DNA of 64,000 nt, taken from assembly GCF_949628265.1 (NCBI RefSeq), contig NC_088790.1:2236545-2300544 (forward strand), written 5' to 3'. Positions 1 through 12,468 of the stretch are shown piece after piece (position 1 is the first letter of the stretch; each line of letters begins with the position of its first letter). Source of the DNA: Cloeon dipterum (lineage: Eukaryota; Arthropoda; Insecta; Ephemeroptera; Baetidae). The translations under genes and the position numbers were made by a program. Below the pieces are notes generated by a model, which was given only the letters and a program-made list of their open reading frames with translations, did no database searches and was not told where the DNA came from.

Positions 1-190
1 GGTTGATTGATATCATTCAATTGCCAACAATGCCTGACGGGCTCTGTAGTGGTTCGATTTGCAAGATTTGCACACCGTTGGAACGACAAAGTTAAGAGTT
101 TTCAGAATATGTGCGACTCGACCCTTTTGAAGCCATCAGGATGCTCAGGAAGCGCCCTGATTGTGCTCAAAATTTCGTGCCTGAGATCAA
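1..190. repeat. Dispersed repeat, one arm of the foldback at 24885-25140
   Basis: The stretch around 30-185 shares long near-matching blocks with 24885-25140, where both arms of a foldback are present. Shared words include GCACACC(A/G)TTGGAA and ACTCGACCCTTTTGAA. Only one arm is visible here because the window starts at position 1, so a partner arm may lie to the left. No coding potential was recognised. Confidence 0.6.
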
Positions 191-1279
191 TTTTTTATAC
201 ATTAAATTATTAATTGGTTTTAAATGAAAAAGTTGCGTGCTCTATTGCATTTGCATAACGCCATTAATCAAAATGTCTGCCGCACAATCGCCGTTCTCTT
301 TTTTGTTCAGATTTGCGGTAATGCATTATTCGAGCCGAGGGAATTATGTCGAATACAGTGTTTCGCGTAGGTCAAGGTGTTGACTTCTCTTGCGCAGCAC
401 TTGAGAATGAATGCGGCACCGATACAATTTTTCTTGTCTCACTCAATCCAAGAGCTTAGCGGTCGACAACCTTGTACAAAATAGCTTTTTCGGTCCCTAG
501 TACGTATAAAATATTGTCACACACGGTGGACAGTAGTGCACACACGTGAAGCACGAGTGTCTTTTCATAATATGCTACAATTTTTATCGGCATTGGCCGC
601 AAAAGGCGTTGGACCGCTCGCTAGGGACACATTATTTGTGGTTTGAAAACCAAATTTTTTTAATTATGTGGCTAGCGATCAATTTCATGCACAATAAACA
701 CATTTTAGAGGGGGGTTTAAATTTATTAATGCAAATGACACGTCAATAATCGGGAAATGGCAGCTCAATGTCAAAATAGGAACTGCAGCGGAGCTAGCAG
801 AAAAAATGAGTATGCCCTTAACGCTAGATTGCAGTGTGGAACGTCCATGAATTAATATATAAATCCATTTCCTATTCGTTTTTGTGCGAATATTGCATAG
901 CTAATTTTCAGGAATCTCTTTTTGTGTTTGCATCGAAGTATGTTTCGAAATTCAATTGCAATAAACTGAAGATAAAAAAAACTTTGTTCTATTAATTTCA
1001 AGCGTCTGCCGCAAAGCCCGATGCGGTCGTCTGTCTGCAAAAGCCACAAAATCGTTGACGTAATTCGTGATATATATCTTTATTTTTAGACATGATTATA
1101 TGATTTTTGGATTGGAAAACTACGAATTTTTGGGTTCGCTGTTGGATTTTGATCAAAACCCTCTAATTTTGGTTCAGAATTCCAACAATTGCCTGGTTTA
1201 CAAAGGCTCAAAATTGGCAAATATTTTTAAAAGTAGATTTTTTTTCAGGAAATTTTTGAAGTAATTTTATAAATTAAGT

Positions 1280-1470
1280 GTCTTAAATGATCAACATTAA
1301 ACGCCCAACAACTTTTCCACGTTGACTAACTTCCTAGGTCAAGGTCACTAAAATTGGACCAAAGATTTCAAAAAATGTCTGAACATCGAGGAGAACTAAA
1401 ATTTTGATTTCAGAGATTGTCAAAATGTGTCACTTCATCAGAATATTAATATCAAAAAATGGTGTTACGG
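1280..1470 (-). repeat. Dispersed repeat, reverse copy of 22810-22990
   Basis: The reverse complement of this block reads CACATTTTG, then CAAAATTTTAGTTCT, then AATTTTAGTGACCTTGA, then GTTGGGCGTT. The same words occur in the same order at 22810-22990 inside the first intron of the BTB-BACK gene. It is an old dispersed element of unknown class, and no terminal repeat or target duplication is clear. Confidence 0.6.
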
Positions 1471-2460
1471 TTTATCCGTATTTTAGAGAAATTTTAGTTT
1501 TAAAAAAAAGTGTTTTCACCCAAAAATAAGAATTTAAATGGAATTTACACTAGTTTCACGAATGTGTAGGTCAGATTTGGTCCCTATTTGAACAGTTATG
1601 AGTTTCTAAAGGGAGTATAGTAATCACTCCCAGGGAGTGAGTTTTGGCTAATTATTAAATTTTGACCAATTTTGACCCTCTTTGGAATCGTCCCCTACGT
1701 TTTCCACCCCCCAAAAAGTCAAATTTTAAGTCAATTCTACGTTTAACATGCATATTTCTTGTCTATTTAAAATTTCCCCAACGGATTTTTTTGAACGCAT
1801 TCCAAAACATTGAACATAAGATCAGTGTTCATTTTGCTTTGAACGTTTTCGTTCATTCATCCAACTGCCAATATTTGTTTCCGTATCTAAAAATATAATT
1901 CTGGCGCGGAATTGGGCATAAAGTTTCGATTTGAATACCGGCTCGAAAGTTAACTAATTAGTTGAAAAGAAATTGGAGCAGGAAGCAAGACTGCTTTCAT
2001 CAACGGCGGAAAAAAGTGATCCTTATGCACACACGGCACACAAATTTTGACCTGGCTGCTGCAAAGCGGCGTGTCGTTAAGGGAAAAAGCGCGAGCGCCA
2101 ACTGGATCGGCAAGTCGCAGACGCACGTAGTCCCTTTTTCTCGCTGCGCCTGCAATTCAAACTTTTACGAAATATCACCAAATTGCCCTGCTTCACCGTA
2201 CTTTACTAGGGCATCAAAGCGTTGCTGTGATACAAATTTGCGTGCACTACCGCTTCGTTGCGACATTAACGCAAATTGCGCCGTCAGGCTTATTTTTTCT
2301 TTATTAATCTAAAAATTACAACACGAAATAATTTGATTGGTAATCGATTTTGAGGAGGTAAATCGGTAATAGTTAATATCGGATTTTAATTATTTTTCCT
2401 AAAGCCGCGGCTTGTTTCTTTTCCACTTATTTAATCGATTTCCACGAGTTAACCTTTGAA

Positions 2461-3245
2461 AAATGACCAAAATTTTGGAAAACGAGCTATTCCACCAGAT
2501 TCTCTGTGAACAGCGACCACTGGAAGAGGGCGTATCTTGCGGGAATTTTCAAATCGGGGCGTGGTTCCCAGGAAAATTAAAAAAGAGGATGTGGCACGAG
2601 CTGCAAAGCGCGGGAAAACTGTGAAAATGACTCAGAAGGGAATTAAAAATGCGGAGAATTTGTAAATAAAACCACGGGGAAGTAGTAAATTTTGAGAGGG
2701 CGTGGATATACCGATGCAATTTAAAATAGAAGGCGTGGCATGTGTCACAAAGCGCGGGAAAATCATAAATGTGACAATTTTACTGGAAAAAACCCGGGAC
2801 TTTTGAAATAGGAGGGCGTGGTGTCTGGAATTACTATAAGAGAAGGAGTGTTTAGTGAAAATAGTCACTGGAAAATGGTAAAATATGTTTTTTTTTTGAT
2901 AATTTGCTGACATTTTGAATTAAGGGCGTGTTTCCCTGGAAATGTAGAGTAAAGAGGAGTGACAAATGTCTTAAAGCGCGGGAAAATAGTCAAATTTCAC
3001 GACTAGCTTTTCGGAACACCAAAAAAGAAGACGTGACAGGTGTTGCAAAAGCGCAGGAAAATCTTGAATTTGACTTTTCCAGCATAACTGTAATATAAGG
3101 CGTGGCTAGTGGAACGATTCGCTGGAAATGTGGGAAATTTTTGATAATTTGCTAAAATTTTGAATTAGGGGCATGGTTCCTTAAAAATTAAGAGTAAAAA
3201 GGCCTGACACGTGTCTCACATCGCGGGGAAAAAGTAATTTGATGA
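2461..3245 (+). repeat. Cluster of GGGCGTGG / GCGCGGGAAAA repeats
   Basis: Degenerate units follow one another. A typical unit carries GGGCGTGGTTCC, a purine-rich spacer with AAAAGAGG, GTGGCACGTGT, AAAGCGCGGGAAAAT, and TTTACTGG ahead of CGCGGGAATTTTGAAAT. Copies of the GCGCGGGAAAA core start near 2607, 2750, 2973, 3047 and 3215, so spacing is irregular. The same family recurs at 6436, 7020, 11478, 47995, 51945, 56690 and 60680. Confidence 0.75.
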
Positions 3246-4072
3246 ATTTCTGAATTAAAATATGAGCTAAAATCCTGATTTTGAAACCAAAATGCCGGTT
3301 TTGCAAAAATAATCTATCCTCAAAATGCCATTTATCGTGCTTAATCGGTCAAAAGAAAATTAACTGATTCCTGGGTTTTCATTGAAACTTGCCAGGGAGA
3401 AGAAAATTAAGATTTTTTTATAGTTTACTCATAACCACCTACAATATTTAATTTGAATCAAACGGAACACCCAAAAAATATTTCATCGCTTCAACGCGTG
3501 CAAATTGCCAAGGTAATAATTAATATGTATAATTATTTCATTCATTGAACAATGAATAATAGAACGCTAGAAACGAATTAGGCAACTTCGATTCAGGCAT
3601 GTCACGCAGGTTGCATATCCGTCTTCCGAGAGGAGATTTTGTTTTTACACTATACAATATTAATAGAAAAAAAATAAATGAAATGAATCAATTTAATAAA
3701 TTTAAAACAAAATAAAATGTGATTTTCTAAGAGGATAAAATCGGAGGAATGATCATTAGTTAAAAAACAAAGCACTGCACGAGAAGGAATAATTTTTTAA
3801 ATTAAGAATTAAGAGGTTTAAGTGTCAAACTGGGCATAAGATGGTCTTCCCCAAGTACAAAAATTTCTCCTCGCGTTTTTGCAAAGTCACGTTTCCCTTT
3901 CTACACGTACGTTCATTCGGATCGGCGGCGGCGGCGGCGAATTATGAAAATAAATGTCCAAGTCAAAGATTAAAATTCAAACGCCGCGTTCGCCGATCCG
4001 CGGCTAGAGGTTGACTTTCTTTGCGAGGCATTCCTTGGGCTGGCCTGGCAGAGCGCGGCCCTATTATCTCAC

Positions 4073-4101
4073 TCACACACACACTCACACTCACACACAC
4101 T
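4073..4101. repeat. CA/TCACA microsatellite
   Basis: A short run of ACACAC and CTCACA units lies about 80 bp upstream of the TATA box of the adjacent cuticle-like gene. It is probably a simple repeat in the promoter-proximal region. Confidence 0.8.
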
Positions 4102-4182
4102 CGGAGACGGAGAGGAAAGCCGCGAAATGCTCTCACTCTCGATTGCATTGGCAAAAGGTGGGAGGACAGCCTCCATCTCTAC

Positions 4183-4218
4183 ATATAAGACCGACGACCG
4201 GCTAAAATGGTCTCAGTT
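4183..4218 (+). promoter_or_regulatory. TATA box plus initiator of the cuticle-like gene
   Basis: A TATA box (ATATAAG, 4183-4189) is followed by an arthropod initiator TCAGTT at 4213-4218, placing +1 at A4215. The 31 bp spacing from TATAAG to +1 is canonical. It gives a 108-nt leader before the ATG at 4323. Strong TATA/Inr promoters are typical of stage-specific, highly expressed cuticle genes. Confidence 0.8.
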
Positions 4219-4322
4219 TGCCTCTTCGCTGCCTCAAAGAAAGGAAGAAAAGTGAAAATCACAGCAGCGGATTTGTGCTTCCGACCTACACGTACGCAGA
4301 CGACTGATCGAGTTTGCTCAAA

Positions 4323-7300
4323 ATGAAGGTTAGTCAGCTCGTTGCATTAATTTGTGCCCTCGGGCAGAGTTAAATTTCAGTTTGCTTTCACCCTGGATGT
4401 GTGATTAGCATCACTTTCAATTTATTTACTCGGCATACGCTCTGAAAATTGCGAATTAAATTTCTGAGCTCAGGCTCCTAACAGTAAAATCACGATTTAA
4501 TTCATAATTTAGGGATTTTTCCTAAACACTCACTCATCGTTGGATTGGTCGCGACGATCGGGATCCAAATGAAGCCAAAAATCATTTAATTCATCACGAA
4601 ATCGGGAAAAATCTGGAGTATAATTAATATTCGGTGATCCTGATTTTGATTATTACACACTGTAAAGTTAACTTCTCAAAGTAACAATTTTTTAAATTAA
4701 ATAAATTGATCTTGGGAACAGTTACGAGCATTGGTTCTACCAAATTTTCAGAAACAAATTAAAATTCACCTGCGTTTGAAGCCACCAACAGGTGGCGTCA
4801 CCGTATATTTTGGATTTTAATGCACTTGCGCTGCGATTTCAGACTCAAATCCTGCCACTGTGCATTCTTCAGCAGGATTGAGTTTGAAATTGCAGTGGAA
4901 GTTAATTAAAATCGAAATAAACCACTGGCGCCATCTATTGGTCAATTAGAACACTGGACAATTAGCTATTTTCTGTTGCTTGAGATCTGCCACAGGCCTT
5001 GCAAAATTAATATTGATATTCATATAGATATTAACTTACAGAATTCACAAGACTTCAAATAACTTATTCATTAACTTTTAACAATTCCGTATAAGGAAAA
5101 AATCAGTTATCAAAGCTCTAGTCTATTACAATTACATATGTGCGGCTTTGATTACTTTATATTTATACACCTCTCTCGAATCGGCAAAAAGAGTTATAAA
5201 ACTTTCCACGTACGTCTAATAATTTTATTGCCAGCAAAAGTCTTTTAATTTTATTTTCCTGTTTGTGCAATCTTAATCAAGCAGAGCAATAATAATTGTA
5301 AATATGCCTGTGCAAATTTTCAAGTTGGTATTATTAAATTGATTTTTCTCCTTATGGCGAATATTACGAGTCAGAGTGGAACTAATTTCGTTATTCCCTC
5401 AAATTGACGCACTCTAAATTTGGGTAACGATCACGAAGGTGACTAATTGGCCACTCCACCGCAGAAAGGACAGAGAACTTATAAAGGTGAGTTAGCCACG
5501 CATGTAGGCACCGAAATCGAGAGCATTACACTTTGGGCGCGGTGAAAGGAAGCCGCTGACCGGCGAGCAAAACGTGTTATATCATACCCATACACTCTCT
5601 TGTTTAATAGAAATGCACGCGTTGTTGCGCAAAAAGCGAGCAGCAGGTGAGCAAAAAGCAGGCTAAAGAGACAAAAAAGCTGCGATTGATATGTTTGCGA
5701 CCTTGTGCCAGATGTCGGCTCATTTTTTCGGGTGCTGTTCGAAAATTTCATTAAAAGCAATACTCAATTTTCCTTTCTTTCCGGAACGAATGCAATCAGG
5801 TGCATGCCGATCGGAAATCCGTGAGCTCTTGAACCTTTTACTTGCGGTGCGCCGAGCCGACAATTAAATAACGCCTTTCTCGCATTGAAAGTAAAAAGCA
5901 GCGCGGCTTGTGTATCCAGTTGCATCCTCATCCTTTCAAACTTTTACTGTGCACTAGCTGCTCTCGGTGTAACGTAAATGCGTCAATCATCTGCGCGGCG
6001 GCTACTTCCGAGTGCAGGCAAAAATCGACCCAGTTTCTGCAAGTAATTCGATTTAATCGGACTGACGAGCCTATTTGAAATGAGAGATTTAATGCAGTCG
6101 AGCGTGCGAGTGAATGCAATGCGGGATTATAAATTCGATTCCTCTCTGTATGTTGTGTAATTCCGTCGGGAAGTGGGATTACTTATACACCGAGCGAGTT
6201 GCTATATTCGAGAATTTGTCTCAAGGTTGTTTGCATGTCCACCCGACTAATTGCTTTCACGTATTTCTCAAACGCCTTGCTCCCATAACTGCATGTCCCT
6301 CCGTTTCTTACAATCAGAAAACCTTCCAAGAATTTCCGGCAATTTCATCAAATTACCTGAAAAAAATAGTAAATTTATAAATTAGCTGAATATCTCGGTT
6401 ATTACGTTAAATTTAACGATTTCCTGCGCATTTGTGATAGGTGCCACGCCATCTTTAGTAATTATCCGTTGAACCACAATTCCAAAATTCCCGCAAACAA
6501 ATTTCATGATTTCCCGCCACGCTTTGCAACTCATTTTCGGGGAACCACGCCCCCTTTTCATAGAGCATTAAACCAATTATTCTCCTTAAAATCGATTAAC
6601 TTTTCTAAATTATGCTTATTCTAGTCCATGACAAAATATTAACTGCATTTTGTGTTCACAACAAAGCAATTTTGCAGAAAAAAAACTTAAACGCACATCC
6701 TGAGTTTTTACAAATGGTTGCACGCGCAATGAGCACGAGCACAATGCAGCTTTCTTTCGTGTTGGCAATGGCATTGACTGCAGTTAAGTGAGCAGCGCAA
6801 TAAATGACAGTTTGAATGTCGTAGCAAAGCACGAATTGAGCCGCGGCCGGTGCAGCATCAAAACAAATTAAACCGCGATTCCACGGATTGCACGCTCTGC
6901 TTCGTGACCCAAGGAAAGATGCGATTTAATACAAATTGAGAGAAATCAAACTGGGTTTCTCCTTATGGCTCCTCTCAAAAAGTCTCATTGTTCAAATAAA
7001 CAATTTATTTATTTCGCGAAATTTAAATGAAGGCGTTGCAAAGAATCGCAAAAAATGCGGGAAAATCGTAAAATATGACGTTATTTACTTTGGGTTCACT
7101 GAAAAATGTAATAAGAGGGTGTCGCTCGGGAAAATCGTAGAACTCGTCCTATTAGCTGGGTAACTTTGAAATGGGGGGTTGGTTACCTGGAGAATATGAA
7201 AAAAGAGGCATGGAGAGTGTTCCAAAGCGCGTGAAGTCGTTAATTTGACGTTATTACTGAGATTTTCAGCTTGAAATCGGTTTAAATGATATGTAGAAAA

Positions 7301-10300
7301 CTCATTAACATCCGAAAAATAATCGATAATCGGTCTTCATATTGCACATTCAAAATGAAATATTATAAATTAGAGCATTTTAAGTTTTGCAAGACTAACG
7401 TTGAATGATTTTCTAGGTATGAAATTAAGATTATTTTTCACCACACTGCTCCAATTAAAAACTCATTTGGGGCAAAAAGTGCAATTAAATTCCAATGCCA
7501 AAAGTTGCAGCAGGTATCGCGCAGATGTGTTTATCCGCTTATCTTGCAAAACGGACTATGATAATTGGGCCAAATCCTCCGCCGGACAGACCGGATTTCC
7601 ACACTTCAGGGCCTTGACCAAAACTGACCATGAACGTGGTGGACAAATCCAAAAGATTTCCAAAGAAGCAGACTTCTGGGAGGGATCCCAATTATTAGTT
7701 TTCCCTACCAAGAATAATTGGCAAGCGTCGTCAGGTGGCCGGGCACGTGCGTGTGCGATAATCAATTTCTGCTGATCGGGTTGCGCTGGAATCTGAATGA
7801 AAAACGCCTGCAGATATTGGGCAATTCACACGGGAGAGAGAGAAAGACGCCCAACCGACCGAACGACCGACCGGCTCTTGGACAACAGGTTACACTCCGG
7901 AGAACTAGTTATATGGAGCGCTGACGAAATTTCCATCCGAGCTTTAGAAATTGTGCGGCGCTCGTAACTTATCAGTGCATGCAGATTTTCATTTGCACAC
8001 AAATCCAATATACAAACAAGCCTGCAGGGGACAAAATGGATTTGTGTCAACGCTGCAACTGCAAACAAAAGGCAGTTTCGCCAAATTAAGATCTCGTCCA
8101 ACCGGCTGGTTTATTACTAGGCCAAATATTGTTTTTTAATTTCAATTTATTTGTCACATCAGTCATTCATCCGACCGAGAATACCACTAGCCATTAACCG
8201 CGTTTGGCAAGGTGAGCTGGGCTGGGTCAAGAGTGCGTGTAAAAGTTGATACAATTTTCGCACGCAGCAGACACTTTCACCGGCGCACGCACTTTTTCGG
8301 CGTTGGCGCAAAGTCAAGGCTCCGCCGGCCACACCGCAAAACGATTATCCTCAATTTTCAAGCATACAGTACCTTTTTTTCGCTTGCAGTGGGTCACAAA
8401 TCATGAACATTTAAATTCTATAAGCAATATTGACAAGGCTCTTTCAAAATGTGCATAACAGTTTTTTTAAAGAAGCATTATGCGTGTGTTGTTTTAATAA
8501 TCTGGCGGCGGCGTTTTCTAAAATGGTGCTAACAGCCTCTGCACACCTTGGCACTCGATCAACACACACTTTTGAATTGGCAAAACGAAATGTGCGTGTC
8601 ATCAGCTTGGTAATGACTCCAGCTGGAACCAGCCACACTAATTGTGAAACTCGCACGAATCAGCCGCTGCCAACTGCGATCACTCAAGCCGTTTAACTCG
8701 CGATTTTCAATTGGAAATTTGTTTCATACCTTTGCGAAGGTATGAAAATGGTAAATCATTCAATTCGTCTCGCCGAGCACATTCCAAAATTGTAAAATTT
8801 ATTGAAATCCGAACCCTATAATTTTTTCCTTTCCCAAACTTTCCGGAAAAGTTGTTCTAAAATTTGATCCGTACATATTAAAACTTAAATAGCTAAAATG
8901 AAGCTTGATATTGTGAAAAACATCTAAGAAAAAGTTTAAATCGTCGCAATTTTCTGCACATGATTTTCCCAGAACACTTTCCTGCTGGAAAATTCTACTA
9001 TTTTGGAAAATCATTTAATTCTCCAAAAGTATGAGCATGGCACATCATTCGATTCGTCTCGACGAGCAGATTGCAAATTATAATCTTTTATCAAACTCTA
9101 AACATACCCAAAAATGTGACATTTTAATTTTTGTGTTTCAGTTTTTGACTGTGACTGTTTTGTGCACGGTGGCGGCGGCCGCGATGGGCGCCAGTCTGCA
9201 GCCCCGCGACGAGGCTGCTGAGCTGCTGCTGGAGACGGCGCAGCTGGACGCCTCCTTCAACAAGGAGCAGCAAGCCGAGCAGCACAACAAGAGGAGTTTC
9301 GGCAGCTCGTACAACAGCTACAGCCCCGCCTACGCTTACGAAGAGCCCCACGTTCCCGTGAGTTGAATCTGTTTTTAATTTTAAAAAAATTCGAAATTGT
9401 CTCAATCAGGAGCACTCGACCGGCTCGGACCTTTGGGGCTTCAAGAGGGCCATCCTGGGTGCTCTGAGCACCGCCATCAGAGCCATCGCAGGAGGCTCCA
9501 TCGCCGTCAAGGGACAGGTCATTAAGGGCGCCGGAAACCTGGTCGCCACCCAGGGCAAGCTGATCGCCAACGGCGGACAGGCCGTGTCTGAGTACGGCCG
9601 CGGCGTCGCTGCCAGGGCCCTCCACTCCGCCCCCAAGATCGCCTCGGTAAGAACTCATTTTCAAAGTTGTAAGGGTGGGGAGGGATCTTTGAGAAAAGCT
9701 GTGCGAAAATTTTGAAATTGCAATTTACCCCTTTTTGTTCGGTAAACTTGGAAAAATTGATTTTAAATTCCAATTGGCCATGTTTATATTCCATAAATTC
9801 GATTTCATCCCTTTAAAACCCACCCCTTTTGATATAGTTTCTTATTATTTGTGCATTTTGGTAAAGTTTTTTTGTTATTCTTGAAAATTAAACATAGCAA
9901 AGCAGTTTTTAATCATTAAGTGAAATCAGTATTCAATATCAATACATCATCCCCTTAGAACGAATTTCTGGTTATTATTTTTTTCATCACGATTTTAGCC
10001 GTTTTTTTTCGCACAAAATGTTCCATCGGTATCCTGGACTTATTTTATTAAACCATTTGTTATTTCAGCCCGAAAACCACGCCCTGAGCATTTTTCAATG
10101 ATTATCTCTAGTTTTTCAGATCAATGATATTATGCATATGGGGTGGTTTAAAGGGGTGGAATTATACGTATTGCTATAAATTATCTCCTACAAATTTCCC
10201 AAATTGCACATCTTTGCGCAAATCTAGAGATCTAATATCAATTTCAACGACAGTTTAGCAACGCAAACCTATTTGAAAAAATTTTAAATCTAATTTTTTT

Positions 10301-12468
10301 ATATTTAAGTAGATTTTATCAAAATTTTTAATAAAATAAATAATCAATTCCAAGTATTCCGAGACAAATTAATGTTTTTAGGCTCTAAAATACATTAACA
10401 TATATTTTAATTCATTTTTAATGTTCTTAAAAATAAAATGAAGGGCGTCTCACCCTATCAAAGCCAGAATATATGATTAAATATAACGTTGTACTCCAGT
10501 TGAATTTTATTTTGGAATTTTCAGGGTATTTTTTAAATAAATTAATAGCAAATGACCCAATTTCAGACAATTATCCAACACGTTCAGTCAAAAATCCCGT
10601 CTTTCCAGTACCACCCCGCTCCCGTCGCGTACGCCACCCCCGCGTACGCCAGTCCCGCGTACGCCTCCCCCGCGCCCGCCGCCTACGTGTCCCACGCCCC
10701 CGCCTCGTACGTGTCGAGCGGCCCCGCCGCCGTGTACGCCGCCCCCGCATACCACAGACAGCAGGACGGCGTCATCAGCGCTCTGACCAAGGCCAAACTG
10801 GCCAAGATCAACGCCGCCACCACCGTCGGCAGCGCCGTCGGACACGCCGTCACCGGCGCCGCCGGCGCCGTCGCCGGAGCCGTCGGAAGCGCCGTCGGAA
10901 GTGCCGTCGGCGCAGGAGCCAGACTCGCCGCTGGCGCCGCCTACGGAGCCGCCAACATCGTCACCGGAGCCGCTCACGGCGCCGCCAACCTCGCCGTCGG
11001 CGCCGCCGACGCCGTCAGCAACCACGTCGCCCACAAGGTCAACGCGATCGCCCCTGCTCACGGCCACGCCCACGCCGTCGGCCCGTCTGCCGGCTACAAC
11101 GCTGCTTGTGAGATTTTTCCCTTTTTTTCAGCATTTTTTCTGTGTGTTCTTAATCTTTCGGACTTGGAGAGTTTTCAGGAAGGGCTGTATCCTGAAAATA
11201 TCCGGAAATCGGGCGTTAAAATCACCAGTTTTAATTTTCTATTGCTAAATTAAATAGAAATTCGTAATTATTGTTCAGTTACTCGCGCCCTTCCTCGATT
11301 ATATTCGACGTTAGAAATGATCACAAAAATTATCGATTTTTGCATAAGAGGAGAATAATCGGGTTTAGAATATTTCAATTTTTTATTTTGCCAATTACCA
11401 TCAGTAAAAATTGCCATTTGTTTTTCATTAATTAATTTAGAAATTATTTGTCTCAATTTTTCGAAAGGTTTGCAAAAAAACGTAACTTGGGGGAATTTTG
11501 AAACGGGGGCGCGGTTTCCCGGAAAAATTAATACGAGGCGGTGAATACGGTCTTTAAATTTAACGTTGATTTACTGACAAATTGTGGAAATGTCTTTATG
11601 GGGGCGTGACTCCCCCAACAAATTAAATAAGAAGGCGCGGGAAAATCGAAATTTCGCTTGCTGGAATTTTGAAATGGGGTTGTGGTCCCTTAAAACTGGT
11701 TAAAGAAGGCGCGCCACTTGTCTTTCAAGGCGGGAAAATAGTAAAATTTGACGTTGTAACTAAGAGCTCGCGGTAATTTTTAATTCGGGCGTGGTTTCCC
11801 GTAAACTAGTAAAAAAAAACTGTGACCCATGTTGTAAAGCGCGGGAAAATTGAAATATTTGACGAATTTACTGAGATTTTCAGCTAAAATCCTGATGAAA
11901 TTTTCAATTCACGGGTTCAAATGAAAAACTCAAGATTTGTTCTACAAAACATTATAGCGATCACAGAAAAAAAATTCTAGTCATGCCGGAATTTCAGGAA
12001 CAATCCCAATTTCCCATCCTGGAATACTCGCTAATTTCGGACTGGCGAATCATAAAAACCTTCTCATTTTATTTGGTTGGTCTAAATTTTACACAGCAAT
12101 GTGCGCATGCTAAGAGAAACCTTTATTTTATTGTTTTAATCACTCTCATCTTCAACTCTCACGCTTCTCCATCAGAACGGTGCTGGAATAATCACACTAA
12201 AAAATAATCAAATCGACTTCCGACTGTGACTAAAAAAATGCATGACTGATTCTATGTGATTAAAATCCAAAAATCTTATCTGTTTGCACGAGTTTAAAAT
12301 TAATCAATTTGAAAAAGACGAGACGAAAAATCACAAATGGCTCCCACAGATGCTGTTCCGAGTTATGCCGGATCCCTGGAAGACAGCTTCGGCGATTTCG
12401 ACGATTCCTACAAGCTGGCCCAGCCCCAGATCAATTTCCAGCCGTCGATCAGCTACGAACTCCACTAA
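4323..12468 (+). CDS. Secreted Ala/Pro-rich cuticle-like structural protein, 5 exons
   Basis: Exons are 4323-4328, 9142-9357, 9410-9646, 10609-11107 and 12350-12468, all with GT-AG introns and matching phases (0,0,0,1), giving 358 aa. Exon 1 codes only Met-Lys; exon 2 supplies the rest of a signal peptide (about residues 1-19). A KR site at residues 52-53 precedes SFGSSYNSYSPAYAYEE, suggesting propeptide removal. Exon 3 codes an amphipathic, charged and Gly-rich stretch. Exon 4 begins with AYATP/AYASP repeats, as in low-complexity insect cuticle proteins, followed by a long Ala/Gly/Val repeat rich in GAAxGA and VGSAVG steps, then a His/Ala segment. The last exon codes an acidic tail ending SYELH. 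Intron 1 is 4.8 kb. The exon 4 start is uncertain: three AG acceptors (after 10566, 10587 and 10608) all keep the frame. Family assignment rests on composition only; the chain of exons is well supported by phase. Confidence 0.75.
4786..4955. mobile_element. Short hairpin MITE, deleted form
   Basis: The left end reads CAACAGGTGGCGTCACCG and the right end CCACTGGCGCCATCTATTGG, which is an imperfect inverted repeat. Inner arms match too: TCAAATCCTGCCACTGTGCA on one side, CAGCAGGATTGAGTTTGAA on the other. Longer relatives with an extra hairpin core lie at 22350-22715 and 56822-57160, so this one looks like an internal-deletion derivative. There is no coding capacity. Confidence 0.75.
6436..6560 (-). 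repeat. GCGCGGGAAAA-family repeat, reverse orientation
   Basis: The block reads GGTGCCACGCC, CCCGCCACGCTTTGCAAC and GGAACCACGCCCCCTTTT, which is the reverse complement of the repeat unit seen at 2461-3245. It lies in intron 1 of the cuticle-like gene. Confidence 0.65.
7020..7262 (+). repeat. GCGCGGGAAAA-family repeat cluster
   Basis: The units GGCGTTGCAAAG, ATGCGGGAAAATCGTAAAAT, CTCGGGAAAATCGTAGAA and GAGGCATGGAGAGTGTTCC follow the same unit plan as 2461-3245. The cluster lies in intron 1 of the cuticle-like gene. Confidence 0.65.
8742..9075 (+). repeat. Two TCTCGCYGAGCA repeat units
   Basis: The signature TCAATTCGTCTCGCCGAGCA lies at about 8759-8778 and recurs as TCGATTCGTCTCGACGAGCA at about 9049-9068. 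Both are followed by ATT(C/G)CAAA. They are about 290 bp apart, and between them are words shared with 32960-33610, such as TTTCCGGAAAA and GCTAAAATGAAGCTTGAT. The second unit ends about 70 bp before the exon 2 acceptor. Confidence 0.7.
9647..10608 (+). other. Intron 3 of the cuticle-like gene
   Basis: An AT-rich intron of just under 1 kb. Its 3' end carries three in-frame acceptors, after 10566, 10587 and 10608, so the 5' edge of exon 4 could vary by 14 codons without a frame change. No other feature was seen. Confidence 0.6.
11478..11905 (+). repeat. GCGCGGGAAAA-family repeat cluster
   Basis: Several units lie in the last intron of the cuticle-like gene. Each has a GGGGGCGCGGTTTCCCGG or GGGCGTGGTTTCCC element, then GCGCGGGAAAAT and TTTGACG. 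Spacing is roughly 60-120 bp and the copies are degenerate. Confidence 0.7.

Larger units (their letters stand above)
191..4150. other. Intergenic region with degenerate repeats, no gene recognised
   Basis: No ORF here has a recognisable domain or a plausible exon structure. The region holds a block at 1280-1470 that matches 22810-22990 in reverse complement. It also holds a GCGCGGGAAAA repeat cluster at 2461-3245 and AT-rich filler. At 3926-3940 there is a short GGC run. The ORF at 1962-2312 shows no conserved motif and was not called. Confidence 0.6.
4329..9141 (+). other. Intron 1 of the cuticle-like gene
   Basis: A 4.8 kb intron follows the two-codon first exon, a layout common in insect cuticle genes where enhancers sit in intron 1. 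It contains a short hairpin MITE at 4786-4955, GCGCGGGAAAA repeats at 6436-6560 (reverse) and 7020-7262, and TCTCGCYGAGCA repeats near 8742 and 9040. ORFs at 7401-7775 and 8430-8696 carry no recognisable motif. No gene was recognised inside it. Confidence 0.65.

Noticed and set aside
1962-2312. A 116-aa ORF in the left intergenic region
   Set aside because: No conserved motif, no promoter and no matching splice sites; base composition is like the surrounding non-coding DNA.
7401-7775. A 124-aa ORF in intron 1 of the cuticle-like gene
   Set aside because: No recognisable domain; it lies in an intron between repeat copies and has no splice partners in phase.
10588-11073. A 161-aa Gly/Asp/Val-rich ORF on the minus strand
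   Set aside because: It is the antisense shadow of the same repeat exon, with no start context, signal peptide or splice chain.
10473-11111. A 212-aa arginine-rich ORF over the repeat exon of the cuticle-like gene
   Set aside because: It is the shifted frame of a GC-rich Ala/Pro repeat; GCC/CCC codons read out of frame give Arg-rich strings. The in-phase exon explains the region.
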